Part shown: in pieces, positions 44,302-55,785 of the stretch
Numbering within the stretch: the stretch's first letter is position 1
How the letters are laid out: the number at the start of each line of letters is the position of its first letter
Source: Tsuneonella sp. CC-YZS046
GTDB lineage: Bacteria > Pseudomonadota > Alphaproteobacteria > Sphingomonadales > Sphingomonadaceae
Assembly (NCBI RefSeq): GCF_035581365.1
Contig: NZ_CP141590.1
Coordinates: 2,972,001 to 3,036,000 of the forward strand
DNA: 64,000 nucleotides
Direction: 5' to 3'
Notes under the pieces: generated by a model
What the model was told of the DNA's origin: nothing
What the model saw: only the letters and a program-made list of their open reading frames with translations
The model's database searches: none
Position numbers and translations under genes: made by a program

Positions 44302-44958
44302 ATGAACACACGCTTTTCTTCGATCAAACTCCCGATCCGCGCCGTTGCTGCAGCCGCACTTGCGGCCGGCGTGCCTGCGGCGTCCTTCATGGCTGCCGCG
44401 CCTGTCGCCGCCGCTGCGACCGAGCTGGACAGCGCGGTCGCGGCCTTGCGCTCGATTTCCACTCTCAAGGCCGATTTCATCCAGACCGACCGTTCGGGCC
44501 AGCGGATGTCCGGCGTGGTCACGCTCAAGCAGCCGGGCAAGATCCGCTTCCAGTATGAAAAGGGCGTGCCGCTGCTGATCGTGGCGGACGGCAATGCGCT
44601 GACCATGATCGATTACGAGGTCAATCAGGTGCAGCGCTGGCCGATCAAGAACAGCCCGCTGGGCGCGCTGCTCGATCCCAAGCGCGACGTGGCCCGCTTC
44701 GGCACGCTGAAGCCCACCGGCAATCCCAATGTGATCAGCGTGGAAGTGCGCGATCCGAAGAAGCCGGAATATGGGATGATCACGCTCATCTTCATCAGGG
44801 ATGCCGGGGCGCCCGGAGGATGGGAACTCTCCAGCTGGGTGGCGCTCAATTCGCAGAACAACCGCACCACCATCCGCCTCTCCAACCAGCAATATGGCGT
44901 GCCCGTGGCCGACTCGGCATTCAGGTATCGGGACCCTCGCCCAACCGGTCGTCGCTGA
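44302..44958 (+). CDS. lolA: outer-membrane lipoprotein carrier protein LolA
   Basis: 218 residues. A long signal peptide (to about residue 38, AAPVAAAA), then the half-barrel fold blocks TLKADFIQTDRSGQRMSGVVTLKQPGKIRFQYE, VADGNALTMIDYEVNQVQRWPI and SGWVALNSQNNRTTIRLSN-like end. It carries lipoproteins across the periplasm to LolB, and the window encodes several lipoproteins. Start ATG 44302 chosen because it precedes the signal peptide; an upstream frame lacks one. Confidence 0.93.
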   Translation: MNTRFSSIKLPIRAVAAAALAAGVPAASFMAAAPVAAAATELDSAVAALRSISTLKADFIQTDRSGQRMSGVVTLKQPGKIRFQYEKGVPLLIVADGNALTMIDYEVNQVQRWPIKNSPLGALLDPKRDVARFGTLKPTGNPNVISVEVRDPKKPEYGMITLIFIRDAGAPGGWELSSWVALNSQNNRTTIRLSNQQYGVPVADSAFRYRDPRPTGRR

Positions 44959-45019
44959 GGAGAAACGGTCCGCCTACGGCCCGTGGCGCCGTTGCGATGA
45001 AACTCTTGCGGCCGTTCAT

Positions 45020-45047
45020 TTGATAGAAAGCCAGCGCCCGCTAAAAA
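45020..45047 (+). promoter_or_regulatory. candidate promoter of a small RNA
   Basis: TTGATA (45020-45025), a 16-bp spacer and TAAAAA (45042-45047) form a near-consensus sigma-70 promoter. Its start point would fall at about 45054, exactly before a structured, terminator-ended segment with no gene. Confidence 0.5.
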
Positions 45048-45053
45048 TAGTCC

Positions 45054-45179
45054 CACAAGGCGAAACGAGGCGGGTTTCCCCCCTGTTGCCCCAGCCTCTC
45101 CCCAAGAGCGCCTTGCCAAGCGTGACGAACGCTCGAATGAACTCCCGTCCCAGTTGCCCCCGGGACGGGGGTTTTTTTG
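45054..45179 (+). ncRNA. candidate structured small RNA between lolA and xthA
   Basis: About 125 nt with no coding frame. CAAGGCG (45056-45062) pairs with CGCCTTG (45109-45115) and encloses GAGGC (45067-45071)/GCCTC (45094-45098). A small hairpin gcgt/acgc follows (about 45119-45133), then the terminator (45144-45178). The whole would fold into a three-part RNA. A CCTCTCCCC stretch in the first arm could pair with ribosome binding sites. It does not match tmRNA, SRP RNA, RNase P or 6S RNA as far as I can see. Name and target unknown. Confidence 0.45.
45144..45178 (+). terminator. intrinsic terminator
   Basis: CCCGTCCC (45144-45151) and GGGACGGG (45162-45169) pair over 8 bp and are followed by GG and seven T (45172-45178). 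It ends the candidate small RNA, or lolA read-through. It lies about 190 bp behind lolA, further than usual for that gene. Confidence 0.85.
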
Positions 45180-45243
45180 TTTCCGGCCATGCCGGGTGCG
45201 GCGGCCCTTGCTGCGCTTGCCCCGGCCACCTGGACTCGTCCCG

Positions 45244-45335
45244 GTTCAGGTCGAGCCGGAGCGAGTCTGGAATTGCCTGTTTTCCGCGATTTCCGAGTCA
45301 GCAAGTGATTCCACTTGCTTCGAAATCGCTCTAAA
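45244..45335 (+). repeat. dispersed repeat with hairpin core, copy 1
   Basis: Shares with 56518-56607 the blocks gtctggaatt, gcctgttttccg, the 18-bp gcaagtgattccacttgc (45301-45318, self-complementary arms gcaagtg/cacttgc) and cgctcta. Copy 1 lies directly before the xthA start and may affect its expression. Confidence 0.75.
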
Positions 45336-45344
45336 GCCCCCGCC

Positions 45345-46139
45345 ATGGTTTCTATCGCATCCTGGAACATCAATTCGGTTCGGCTCCGCCTGCCGAGCGT
45401 CGCGCGCTTCCTGCAGGAGGAGCAGCCGGACGTGCTGTGCCTGCAGGAAATCAAGACCATCGAGCAGACCTTCCCGTTCGAGGCGTTGAAGGATCTGGGC
45501 TATACCCATCAGATCGTTCACGGGCAGAAGGGCTATCACGGCGTCGCCACGATCAGCCGGCTCCCGATTCGCGAATTCTCCCGTCATGACTGGCAGGACA
45601 ATGGCGAAGCGCGCCATGTCGGGGTGGAACTGCTCGGCCCGGGCCAGGGCATGATTCTCGAGAATGTCTATGTCCCGGCCGGGGGAGACATTCCGGATCG
45701 CGCCGAGAATCCCAAATTCGGCCAGAAGCTGGATTTTCTGGAACGCATGACCCGCTGGGCCGACCGGCTCGACCGGCCCACCCTGATCGTGGGCGATTTC
45801 AACATCGCCCCGCTGGAATGCGACGTGTGGAACCACAAGCAATTGCTCAAGGTCGTCAGCCACACGCCGGTCGAGGTGGACACGCTGCAGCGCTTCAAGG
45901 ATGCGCATGGCTGGGTTGACATCGGACGCGAGCACATCGCCGCGCCCGGCCGCTACTACAGCTGGTGGAGCTATCGCGCGAAGGACTGGAAGGTGGGCGA
46001 CCGGGGGCGGCGGCTCGACCACATGTGGGCTTCGCCCGAACTGGCCGCGCAGGCGACTGCGCACCGGGTGCTGGAGCCATGCCGCGACTGGCAGCAGCCG
46101 TCGGACCATGTTCCGCTGGTGACGGAGTTCGATCTTTGA
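45345..46139 (+). CDS. xthA: exodeoxyribonuclease III
   Basis: 264 residues, endonuclease/exonuclease/phosphatase fold: VSIASWNINSVRLRLP, QPDVLCLQEIKTIEQTFP, ILENVYVPAGGD, VGDFNIAPLECDVWNH and RRLDHMWASPELA with QQPSDHVPLVTEFDL. The catalytic Asn, Glu, Asp and His are all present. It repairs AP sites and digests DNA 3'-5'. Start ATG 45345 gives the family N-terminus. The stop overlaps the ribA TTG start. Confidence 0.94.
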   Translation: MVSIASWNINSVRLRLPSVARFLQEEQPDVLCLQEIKTIEQTFPFEALKDLGYTHQIVHGQKGYHGVATISRLPIREFSRHDWQDNGEARHVGVELLGPGQGMILENVYVPAGGDIPDRAENPKFGQKLDFLERMTRWADRLDRPTLIVGDFNIAPLECDVWNHKQLLKVVSHTPVEVDTLQRFKDAHGWVDIGREHIAAPGRYYSWWSYRAKDWKVGDRGRRLDHMWASPELAAQATAHRVLEPCRDWQQPSDHVPLVTEFDL

Positions 46140-47191
46140 GCAGTCCGGCCAGGCGTGCGGCGCAGGCCATCGATGCGCTGCGCCACGGCTGGCCGCTCGC
46201 CATCGCCGGCGCGCCGGTGCTGCTGCCGGTGGAAACCGCCATCGCCCGCGCGGCGCGGTCCAGCCGGATGCTGATTTCGGCGGCGCGCGCCGCCACGCTC
46301 AAGCTGGCCAATCAGCGGGAAGCCGCCGAGCCGCATGCTCCCGTCCTGATCCATGGGGCCGAGCCTTTCTCGCTGGAGACGGCGCGCCCCATCGCCGATC
46401 CTGCGCTCGATCTGGCCGCGCCGATGAAGGGGCCGTTTCGCGCTGACGAGCTGCCCTGGCGGGCGCAGGCGGAGGCCGCGCTGGAAATCGCCCGGATCGC
46501 GGGGGTGCTGCCCGCTTTCATGGTCGACCCGGCCGATACCGGGGAAGCGCAGCAGCTGTCCGCAGCCGATGTGGCGGAATGGCAGGACAGCACGCGCCTC
46601 GCCATCGCCACCCGCGCTCATCTGCCGATTGCCGCGTCGGAAGACGCGGAGATCGTGGCCTTCCGCAGCGCCGATGACTTGCGCGAGCATGTCGCCCTGG
46701 TGATCGGGCGGCAGATCGCGGAACGTCCGCCGCTGGTCCGCCTGCATTCCGAATGTCTCACCGGAGACATCCTGGGCAGCCTCAAATGCGATTGCGGGCC
46801 GCAGCTCGATGCCGCGTTGCGGGCCATGGCCGAAGAGGCGGCGCGGGGCGGCTGGGGGGTGCTGCTCTATCTCAGGCAGGAAGGGCGCGGCATCGGCCTT
46901 ATCAACAAGCTGCGCGCCTATCGCCTGCAGGACCAGGGCTTCGACACGGTGGACGCCAATCGCCGGCTCGGCCTGCCGGACGAGGCGCGGGATTTCCCGG
47001 TGGCGGCGCGGATGCTCGAATTGCTGGGGGTGCGCTCGATCCGGCTGATGACCAACAACCCGGCCAAGGTCGCGGCGCTCCAGGCCGAAGGGGTCGAGAT
47101 CGCGGAAAGAGTGCCGCACCAGCTTCCGCCCAATCCGCACAATGCGCGCTATCTGGACACCAAGCGCGACCGCGCGGGGCATTTATTATAG
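46136..47191 (+). CDS. ribA: GTP cyclohydrolase II
   Basis: 351 residues. The C-terminal ~200 residues are GTP cyclohydrolase II: RLHSECLTGDILGSLKCDCGPQL with the three zinc cysteines, VLLYLRQEGRGIGLINKLRAY and SIRLMTNNPAKVAAL. The first ~140 residues form a domain that resembles a decayed DHBP synthase (RibB), as in other alphaproteobacteria. First step of riboflavin synthesis. Start is TTG at 46136, overlapping the xthA stop (tttga) and preceded by GGAG; no ATG lies near. The end is a low-GC spacer. Confidence 0.9.
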   Translation: MSSPARRAAQAIDALRHGWPLAIAGAPVLLPVETAIARAARSSRMLISAARAATLKLANQREAAEPHAPVLIHGAEPFSLETARPIADPALDLAAPMKGPFRADELPWRAQAEAALEIARIAGVLPAFMVDPADTGEAQQLSAADVAEWQDSTRLAIATRAHLPIAASEDAEIVAFRSADDLREHVALVIGRQIAERPPLVRLHSECLTGDILGSLKCDCGPQLDAALRAMAEEAARGGWGVLLYLRQEGRGIGLINKLRAYRLQDQGFDTVDANRRLGLPDEARDFPVAARMLELLGVRSIRLMTNNPAKVAALQAEGVEIAERVPHQLPPNPHNARYLDTKRDRAGHLL

Positions 47192-47242
47192 ATAAACTTT
47201 GAAGAGGCCGTAGGGCGAAGTTCGCCGAAAATGGGGGCGGGT

Positions 47243-47942
47243 ATGCTCAATAAGATACTGCTTCTTGTATCAAGCCTTTTCTGATCGCTGCGACAATCGA
47301 AGATGATGCAAACGCGCTGATCGAGCAAGGCAGGGAAGCCGAAGCATTCAGCTTGTTCTGACTGCCGCGAACCAGAATGATCCCAAAGCGATCAATGTCC
47401 TTGCTTGGTTTTATGATAAGGGGGTGCACGTTCCCAGTGATGCTGCGACAGCCGCCTCACTTTATAGAAAAGCTGCCGGATTGGGGGAGCAGTATGCCCA
47501 ATGGCGTCTCGGTGTGATGATCGACACGTCCGATGGAGTGGAGGGAACCTCAGAAGAAGCAGTCGCACTGTTCTTGCGCGCCGCAGCCCAAAATTTCAGC
47601 GATGCATGGGTCAGCTTAGGAGTGATGCAAGCAGGCGGTAGGGGAACGAACAAGGATTATGCTGCGGCATTCCGCAGTTTTGAAACTGCTGCCAAGATGG
47701 GAAATTCACACGCATTTAATGAGATTGGTGTGATGTTTGCCGTCGGAGAAGGCCGGCCAATCGATATGGTGGAAGCAACTGCTTGGTTCGCTGTCGCTGC
47801 GGCGCTCAATAATGAAACAGCCAAGCAACATCTCCAAAGATTGGCTGGGCAATTGGATGAAGCAGGGATAGACCAGAGCAGCTTACGCGCGAGCGAGATA
47901 TTCCAGACCTATTTCGGCGGCGATCAGAAAAACTGGCATTGA
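47243..47942 (+). pseudogene. Sel1-repeat secreted protein, broken by two frameshifts
   Basis: Frame 1 from ATG 47243 reads a signal peptide MLNKILLLVSSLF and stops at 47282-47284. The adjoining frame from 47281 reads LIAATIEDDANALIEQGREAEA and stops at 47359-47361. A third frame then reads ANQNDPKAINVLAWFYDKG and continues through at least four Sel1-type repeats (AASLYRKAAGLGEQYAQWRLG, ALFLRAAAQNFSDAWVSLG and others) to the stop at 47940-47942. Put together these make one secreted Sel1 protein with two frame slips. The AT content is visibly higher than that of the neighbours, suggesting recent transfer. A 172-residue C-terminal part from GTG 47424 could still be translated. Confidence 0.72.
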
Positions 47943-47954
47943 AATATCCTAATC

Positions 47955-48941
47955 CTATCGCCGCTCGAATTTCTGGATGCCCTTGCCCAGGCTGTTCTGC
48001 CCGATCGCCAGAGGCTCGCCGGACCAGTCCGCCACGAAGGTGGTGGTCCATTCGACCGTCGGGGCCAGCCGCGCGTCATTGCCTTCGATCCGGAGGCCGG
48101 TGGACGGATTGGCGCGCTTCTCCGCCGCGACCGCGATCAGGGCGGAATGGTTCTCGTGATCCGGCCCCTGGACGAACCAGTTGTTGGTGATCTGGCCGGT
48201 CGAACCGTTGGGCAGGTCGATCATGTAATTGGACCATGAGCCTTCCGAATCGTCGAAGCTGCAGGATGCGATCTCGGTCCTGATCGCGCGCGACTTGGCG
48301 TAATGCCCGCCCGCGCCCTTCTCGAATCGGCTGCGCGTGACGCGCAGCAGCCCGTAATTGCCGATATAGATCGAATGGGCGCAGCCGCCGGAATAGGCGC
48401 AGGTGCCGAGATTGGTGAAGGTCGATTTGTCGATCACGATGCGGCTGGTCGGGTCATCGCCCGCGAGGATGCCCTGCTGGCTGTCCCTGAACCAGCTCTG
48501 CGTGACGGTCAGGTTGCCTTTCTCCTGACGGATGCCGGCGGCATTGCCGGAATATTTCGAATGCATGTTCTGGAAGGTGATGCCGGAGACATTGGCGTTG
48601 TATCCCCGCAGCACCAGCGCCGCCTTGTCCTCGCAGATGTCGCCGTCGAAGATCACCGTGCCCGGCTGGCTCGCGAAATAGGAGATATCGCCCGCCTGCT
48701 GGACGGCGCAATCGACATAGCGCCCCGGCGCGATCACGATGGTTCCGCGTTTCCCGCCGATCGCATCGACCGCATCCTGCAGCTTGCCGTAGGAGCGGCC
48801 GGTTTCGGTGACGATGTAAGGGCCGGACCTGGCCTGTGCAAACAGGGCTCCAGCGGGAACGAGCGAGAGCGCAAGCCCTGCGATTGCAAGCAGGGCGGCC
48901 GGCACGGGGCGAGCGGGCTTGGCGACTTCAGCGTTTTTCAT
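47955..48941 (-). CDS. secreted right-handed beta-helix protein
   Basis: 328 residues. Signal peptide (ARPVPAALLAIAGLALSLVPAG), then repeating beta-helix coils with GTIVIAPGRYVDCAVQQAGDI, GNAAGIRQEKGNLTVTQSWFRDSQQGILAGDD, ASCSFDDSEGSWSNYMIDL. Such folds occur in pectate lyases and other polysaccharide-active or surface proteins; no catalytic residues can be assigned. Start ATG 48941; 48962 is possible. No operon partner. Confidence 0.8.
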   Translation of the reverse strand: MKNAEVAKPARPVPAALLAIAGLALSLVPAGALFAQARSGPYIVTETGRSYGKLQDAVDAIGGKRGTIVIAPGRYVDCAVQQAGDISYFASQPGTVIFDGDICEDKAALVLRGYNANVSGITFQNMHSKYSGNAAGIRQEKGNLTVTQSWFRDSQQGILAGDDPTSRIVIDKSTFTNLGTCAYSGGCAHSIYIGNYGLLRVTRSRFEKGAGGHYAKSRAIRTEIASCSFDDSEGSWSNYMIDLPNGSTGQITNNWFVQGPDHENHSALIAVAAEKRANPSTGLRIEGNDARLAPTVEWTTTFVADWSGEPLAIGQNSLGKGIQKFERR

Positions 48942-48986
48942 GCGCGCCCTATAACGCGACAAGGTTAAGCAGGGGCGAAGGCCGTT

Positions 48987-49235
48987 TCAGCTGATTTCGG
49001 ACTGCTCCACAATGGGACGGGCTTCCCGCGTGCCGCGATAGCGCACCGACGGGTCCAGCGCATCGCCCGCAATGATGACGTGATCGTCATGCACTTCGAG
49101 CAAGGTGCCGACGAAAGGCCAGTCGGCCAGATCGCCCGTCACCCGATAGCTCACCGTATCGCCCACCTTGAAGGTGGCCGGATCGAAGTTGAAATCGAAC
49201 GGGCAATTCTCGCCGCCGGCACCCATTCCCTGCAT
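48987..49235 (-). CDS. small conserved protein of unknown function (82 aa)
   Basis: 82 residues from ATG 49235, preceded by TGAGGAGACTGGCC. Sequence: MQGMGAGGENCPFDFNFD, then KVGDTVSYRVTGDLADWPFVGTLLEVHDDHVIIAG, which looks like a small beta-barrel domain. No signal peptide or membrane segment. Family not recognised. It is encoded 52 bp behind metH on the same strand and could share its transcript. Confidence 0.6.
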   Translation of the reverse strand: MQGMGAGGENCPFDFNFDPATFKVGDTVSYRVTGDLADWPFVGTLLEVHDDHVIIAGDALDPSVRYRGTREARPIVEQSEIS

Positions 49236-49287
49236 GGCCAGTCTCCTCAAGGGCTGTTCCGGATGCAGGCTAGCGCGCAAACGGCGC

Positions 49288-51935
<2,648 letters not shown>

Positions 51936-51936
<1 letters not shown>

Positions 51937-52985
51937 CAGGCGGCAATCGTGAAGGGTTCGAGACCGGCGAGGCGGGTCTTCACCTCGACCTGCGGGATGC
52001 GGCGGGGCGGCTCGCCCGCCACGGCGCGCGCAATGGCGGCGATATGGGCGGGCGTGGTGCCGCAGCAGCCGCCCACCATGTTGACCAGCCCATCGTCCAC
52101 CCACTGGCGGATCAGCTCGGCGGTGCGTTCCGGCAATTCGTCATACTGGCCCAGCTCGTTGGGCAGGCCCGCATTGGGATAGGCCAGGATCAGCGCGTCG
52201 GAATCCTTGGCCAGCTCCGCCAGATAGGGGCGCAGCTTGTCCGCCCCGAACGCGCAGTTGGCGCCGATGGTCAGCGGCTTGAGATGGCGCAGGCTATACC
52301 AGAAGGCGGTGATGGTATGGCCGGAAAGATTGCGCCCGCTCATGTCGGTGATGGTGAAGCTCAGCATCAGCGGAACCTCGCGCCCGGCGGCCTCGGCCGC
52401 TTCCCGCGCGGCCATCCCGGCGACCTTGGCGTTCAGCGTGTCGAAGCAGGTTTCGACCAGCAGGAAATCCACCCCGCCCGCGATCAGTGCATCGCATTGC
52501 TCGCGATAGGCGTCCTTCAGCGTGTCGAAATCGACTTCGCGAAAGCCGGGATCGTTGACATCGGGGGAGATCGACAGGGTCTTGTTGGTCGGCCCGATCG
52601 AGCCGGCCACGAACCGGCGCACCCCATCGCGCGAAGCGGTCAGATCGCAGGCCTCGCGCGCCAGCTTCGCCGCGGCGAGATTGATCTCGGCGACCATGTG
52701 CTCGCAGCCGTAATCGGCCAGGGCGATCCGGGTGGAGCTGAAGGTATTGGTCTCGATCATGTCCGCGCCGGCGGCCAGATAGGCGTCGTGGATCTCGCGG
52801 ATCACGTCGGGCCGGGTCAGGCAGAGGAGGTCGTTATGGCCCTTCTGGTCCTTCTCGAGAGCGAGATCGCCGCGATAATCCGCCTCGCTCAGGCCATAGC
52901 CCTGGATCGCGGTGCCGTAGCCGCCGTCGAACACCAGGATCTTTTCAGCCGCGCGCGCGCGCAGCTCCGCTTCGGCGCCGCTCAT
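51936..52985 (-). CDS. methionine synthase, homocysteine-binding domain (split MetH)
   Basis: 349 residues, the homocysteine S-methyltransferase domain: [53 protein letters not shown] and [16 protein letters not shown] with the three zinc cysteines. It normally forms the first third of MetH; here it is its own gene, coupled to metF upstream (ATGA) and to the other MetH part downstream (TGATG). Start ATG 52985. Confidence 0.95.
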
Positions 52986-53923
52986 GCCGCGATGCTCCGC
53001 TCGTGCCGGCCCGGCCGCACGCCCAGCAGATGGCAGATGGCATAGCTCAGCTCGGCCCGGTTGAGCGTGTAGAAATGGAGATGGCGCACCCCGCCCGCAT
53101 AGAGCCGACGGGAAAGCTCCGCGGCCAGGGTGGCGGCGACCAGCTGGCGCGCCTGCGGCCGCTCGTCCAGCCCGGCGAACTGATCGGCCAGCCAGGCCGG
53201 AATGGCGGTGCCGCACAGCCTGCTCATCCGCTCCACCGCGGCGAAGCCGGTGATCGGCATGATGCCGGGGACGATTTCGGTGTCGATGCCCGCCGCCGCC
53301 GCCGCGTCGCGAAAGCGGAAGAAAGTGTCCGGCTCGAAGAAGAACTGGGTGATGGCCCGGCTTGCGCCCGCATCCAGCTTGCGCTTCAGATTGTCGAGAT
53401 CGGCCGCGACATCGGAAGAATCCGGATGGGATTCCGGATAGGCGGCGACCGAGATGTCGAAGGGCGCGATGCGCTGCAGCCCCGCAACCAGATCCGCCGC
53501 ATTGGCATAGCCCTGGGGATGGGGCCGGAACTGGGTCCCCGGCCCGGCCGGCGGATCGCCGCGCAGCGCCACGATATGCCGCACTCCGGCTTCCCAATAG
53601 GCATGGGCGACCTGATCCACCTCCTCGCGCGAGGCTTCCACGCAGGTCAGATGCGCCGCCGCCGGAATATTCGTCTCCCGCGCGATCCGGGCGACCGTCG
53701 CATGGGTCCGTTCCCGGGTCGAGCCGCCGGCGCCATAGGTCACGGAGACGAAGCGCGGGTCGAGCGGGACGAGCGTTTCGATCGCGTCCCACAGCGAATG
53801 CTCCATCTTCTCCGTCTTGGGCGGGAAGAATTCGAAGGAGACGCCGATATCGCCCGGCAGGCCGGCAAATAGCGGCGCGTCCGCCACCGCATATGCTTCG
53901 TTCGATGGGTGCTGGGTCGTCAT
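52982..53923 (-). CDS. metF: methylenetetrahydrofolate reductase
   Basis: 313 residues, TIM-barrel flavoenzyme: VSFEFFPPKTEKMEHSLWDAI, FVSVTYGAGGSTRERTHATVARI, AAHLTCVEASREEVD, HIVALRGDPPAGPGTQF, ITQFFFEPDTFFRFRD and PGIMPITGFAAVERMSRLCG. It makes the 5-methyl-THF that MetH uses. Coupled by 4-bp overlaps to the regulator upstream and to the MetH first part downstream. Confidence 0.96.
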   Translation of the reverse strand: MTTQHPSNEAYAVADAPLFAGLPGDIGVSFEFFPPKTEKMEHSLWDAIETLVPLDPRFVSVTYGAGGSTRERTHATVARIARETNIPAAAHLTCVEASREEVDQVAHAYWEAGVRHIVALRGDPPAGPGTQFRPHPQGYANAADLVAGLQRIAPFDISVAAYPESHPDSSDVAADLDNLKRKLDAGASRAITQFFFEPDTFFRFRDAAAAAGIDTEIVPGIMPITGFAAVERMSRLCGTAIPAWLADQFAGLDERPQARQLVAATLAAELSRRLYAGGVRHLHFYTLNRAELSYAICHLLGVRPGRHERSIAA

Positions 53924-54936
53924 TGCCTGATTGCTTTCGCGGTATCTTTATCGGTTTCGGGGGCGATCCGGGCGGGGCGCGCGCCGCTGCGTGTGCCGGT
54001 CCAGATCGTTACGGTCAATTCGCCTCCTGGCAGGGAGTGGACGGGGTCGGGCGCGAATCCCGCATCGGCCAGCCACTGGGCGAGCTGCTGCTCCCCGAAG
54101 CCGAGCCGGGCATGGGCGTGGATCTGCCGCAGCTCTTCCCGGTCGTGCGCAGCGAAATCGACGATCGCGATGCGCCCGCCGGGGCGCGTCACCCGCGCCG
54201 CTTCGGCCAGCACGCGCTCGGGCGCCTGCGCATAATGCAGCACCTGATGGAGCAGCACCGTGTCGAAGCTGCCGTCCGCGAAGGGCAGCACGGAAAAATC
54301 CCCCTGCACCAGGTCGAACCGTTCGGCCGAAAGCCCCTGGAGCCGGGCGCGGGCCACGCGCAGCATGTCGAGGCTCTTGTCGAAGCCGGTCACATGGCGG
54401 GCGCGCGGCGCGAAGAGTTCCGCCATGCGGCCGGTGCCGGTGCCGATGTCGAGCAGGTCGCCCAGCCCGCCTTCCCCCAGCGCTTTCGACAAGGCCGCCT
54501 CGACCACCGAATCCTCGCTGTGCAGGGTGCGGAGCCGGTCCCACTGATCCGCATGGGCCGCGAAATATTCCGCCGCCGCCGCTTCGCGATCAGCGCGGAT
54601 CGCGGCCAGCCGCCGCCGGTCGCCCGCGCATTCCCGCGCGAAGGCAATATCCTCGCGCTCGGCGGTGGTGAGCAGGTGCTCCACCGCGCCGGGCAGGCCG
54701 CGCCCTTCGGCCGGCTGGCTGGGCAGGGCGCTATGCACGAAGACCCAGCTGCCTTCACGCCGGCGCTGGGCCAGGCCGGCATCGCACAGGATGCGGATAT
54801 GGCGGGAAACGCGCGGCTGGCTTTGCCCCAGCACCTGCGCCAGTTCGCCGACCGCGAGTTCCATGCGGGCAAGCAGGCGGATCATCCGCAGACGGGTGGG
54901 GTCCGCCAGGGCGCGTATGATGGATTCGACCTGCAT
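53920..54936 (-). CDS. ArsR-family regulator fused to a SAM-dependent methyltransferase
   Basis: 338 residues. Residues 1-85 are an ArsR/SmtB winged helix (IIRALADPTRLRMIRLLARM, ELAQVLGQSQPRVSRHIRILCDAGLAQRRREGSWVF). Residues about 150-310 are a class-I methyltransferase (LLDIGTGTGRMAELFAPRARHVTGFDKS, DFSVLPFADGSFDTVLLHQVLHYA, AARVTRPGGRIAIVDFAAHDREE). It opens the metF-metH operon and a 20-bp palindrome lies 12 bp before its start, so it probably represses its own operon and senses SAM or SAH through the methyltransferase domain. That sensing role is inference. Confidence 0.9.
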   Translation of the reverse strand: MQVESIIRALADPTRLRMIRLLARMELAVGELAQVLGQSQPRVSRHIRILCDAGLAQRRREGSWVFVHSALPSQPAEGRGLPGAVEHLLTTAEREDIAFARECAGDRRRLAAIRADREAAAAEYFAAHADQWDRLRTLHSEDSVVEAALSKALGEGGLGDLLDIGTGTGRMAELFAPRARHVTGFDKSLDMLRVARARLQGLSAERFDLVQGDFSVLPFADGSFDTVLLHQVLHYAQAPERVLAEAARVTRPGGRIAIVDFAAHDREELRQIHAHARLGFGEQQLAQWLADAGFAPDPVHSLPGGELTVTIWTGTRSGARPARIAPETDKDTAKAIRQ

Positions 54937-54947
54937 CGCAATTGCTC

Positions 54948-54967
54948 ATATAAAGACATCTTTATAT
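54948..54967. promoter_or_regulatory. palindromic operator candidate of the methionine operon
   Basis: ATATAAAGACATCTTTATAT: perfect 9-bp arms around a CA centre, only 12 bp upstream of the ArsR-methyltransferase start. This AT-rich palindrome stands out in GC-rich surroundings and is well placed for ArsR-family repression of the unit. It should be compared with the operator of SahR, an ArsR-family regulator of the methyl cycle. Confidence 0.72.
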
Positions 54968-55082
54968 TTGCAACTGCAAATCCTGGGATGGCAATTGCTC
55001 CTGCCCCCGACTTTGGCTAAACCAGCGCTCCGCGAGGACGCATAAAGCATTCTCGCTCTGTCCAATTCGGAAGAGGGCTAAC

Positions 55083-55403
55083 ATGAAGAAATTTGCCTAT
55101 GCCGCCTTTGTTTCCGCAGCCGCGCTGACGCTGGCCGCCTGCGGCAGCTCCGACAATGCGTCGGAAGATGCTGCGGCCGACAATGTGGAAATGCCGGCAG
55201 ACGAAGCCATGGCCGGCGATGTCGGGGCGCCTGCCGCCGATACGGCGGCCGATGCCGCCGCCACCGCTGCCAGCGATGCCGCCGCCGCCGCCGAAAAGAA
55301 GGCGGAGGAAGCCGTCCAGACCACCGCTGACGCTGGCGAAGCCGCTGCTGCCGCCGCTGCCGATGCCGCCGCCGCCGCTGGCGAAGCTGCAAAGGCCGAA
55401 TAA
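55083..55403 (+). CDS. alanine-rich small lipoprotein (106 aa)
   Basis: 106 residues. Lipoprotein signal ending LTLAAC (Cys20), followed by a low-complexity tail of alanine, glutamate and aspartate ([20 protein letters not shown], then EKKAEEAVQTTADAGEAAA). An elongated, helical surface lipoprotein is plausible. No family recognised. GGAAGAGGG precedes the ATG. Confidence 0.75.
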   Translation: MKKFAYAAFVSAAALTLAACGSSDNASEDAAADNVEMPADEAMAGDVGAPAADTAADAAATAASDAAAAAEKKAEEAVQTTADAGEAAAAAAADAAAAAGEAAKAE

Positions 55404-55488
55404 CCCGTCTCGCACCGTGCCTGCCTCGATCGGCGGGCACGGTGCATCGGCCCCCCGATCCGTTCATGGCGCCGAGGCAGGTTTCCCG

Positions 55489-55701
55489 ATGAGAACGATG
55501 GCCACACGATTGGCGATAGCCGCCTTTTGCCCGCTGCTGGCGTCTTGCGGGGCGCAGGATAACGATCCCGGGCCGGGCGGAGTGACGATCGGCGAAGCCC
55601 GCGCTCTCGACGAGGCGGCCGAAATGATCGAGCAGGGCCGTCCTTCTCCGGAATTGCTGAAGCAGATCGCGCCAACGCAGGAGCCGCCCCCAGCGGAATA
55701 A
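55489..55701 (+). CDS. small lipoprotein (70 aa)
   Basis: 70 residues with a lipoprotein signal ending PLLASC (Cys20), then GAQDNDPGPGGVTIGEARAL and an acidic helix (DEAAEMIEQGRPSPELLKQI). No family recognised. It lies 85 bp behind the previous lipoprotein on the same strand. Start ATG 55489; a second ATG at 55498 would give a shorter signal. Confidence 0.6.
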   Translation: MRTMATRLAIAAFCPLLASCGAQDNDPGPGGVTIGEARALDEAAEMIEQGRPSPELLKQIAPTQEPPPAE

Positions 55702-55785
55702 GGCCGGTTGCGCCAGCGGCGCAACGGCAGACGGCGCCGGATCGCTCCGACGCCGCCCTCGATCTGGAATACCGCCTGCCGCTTA

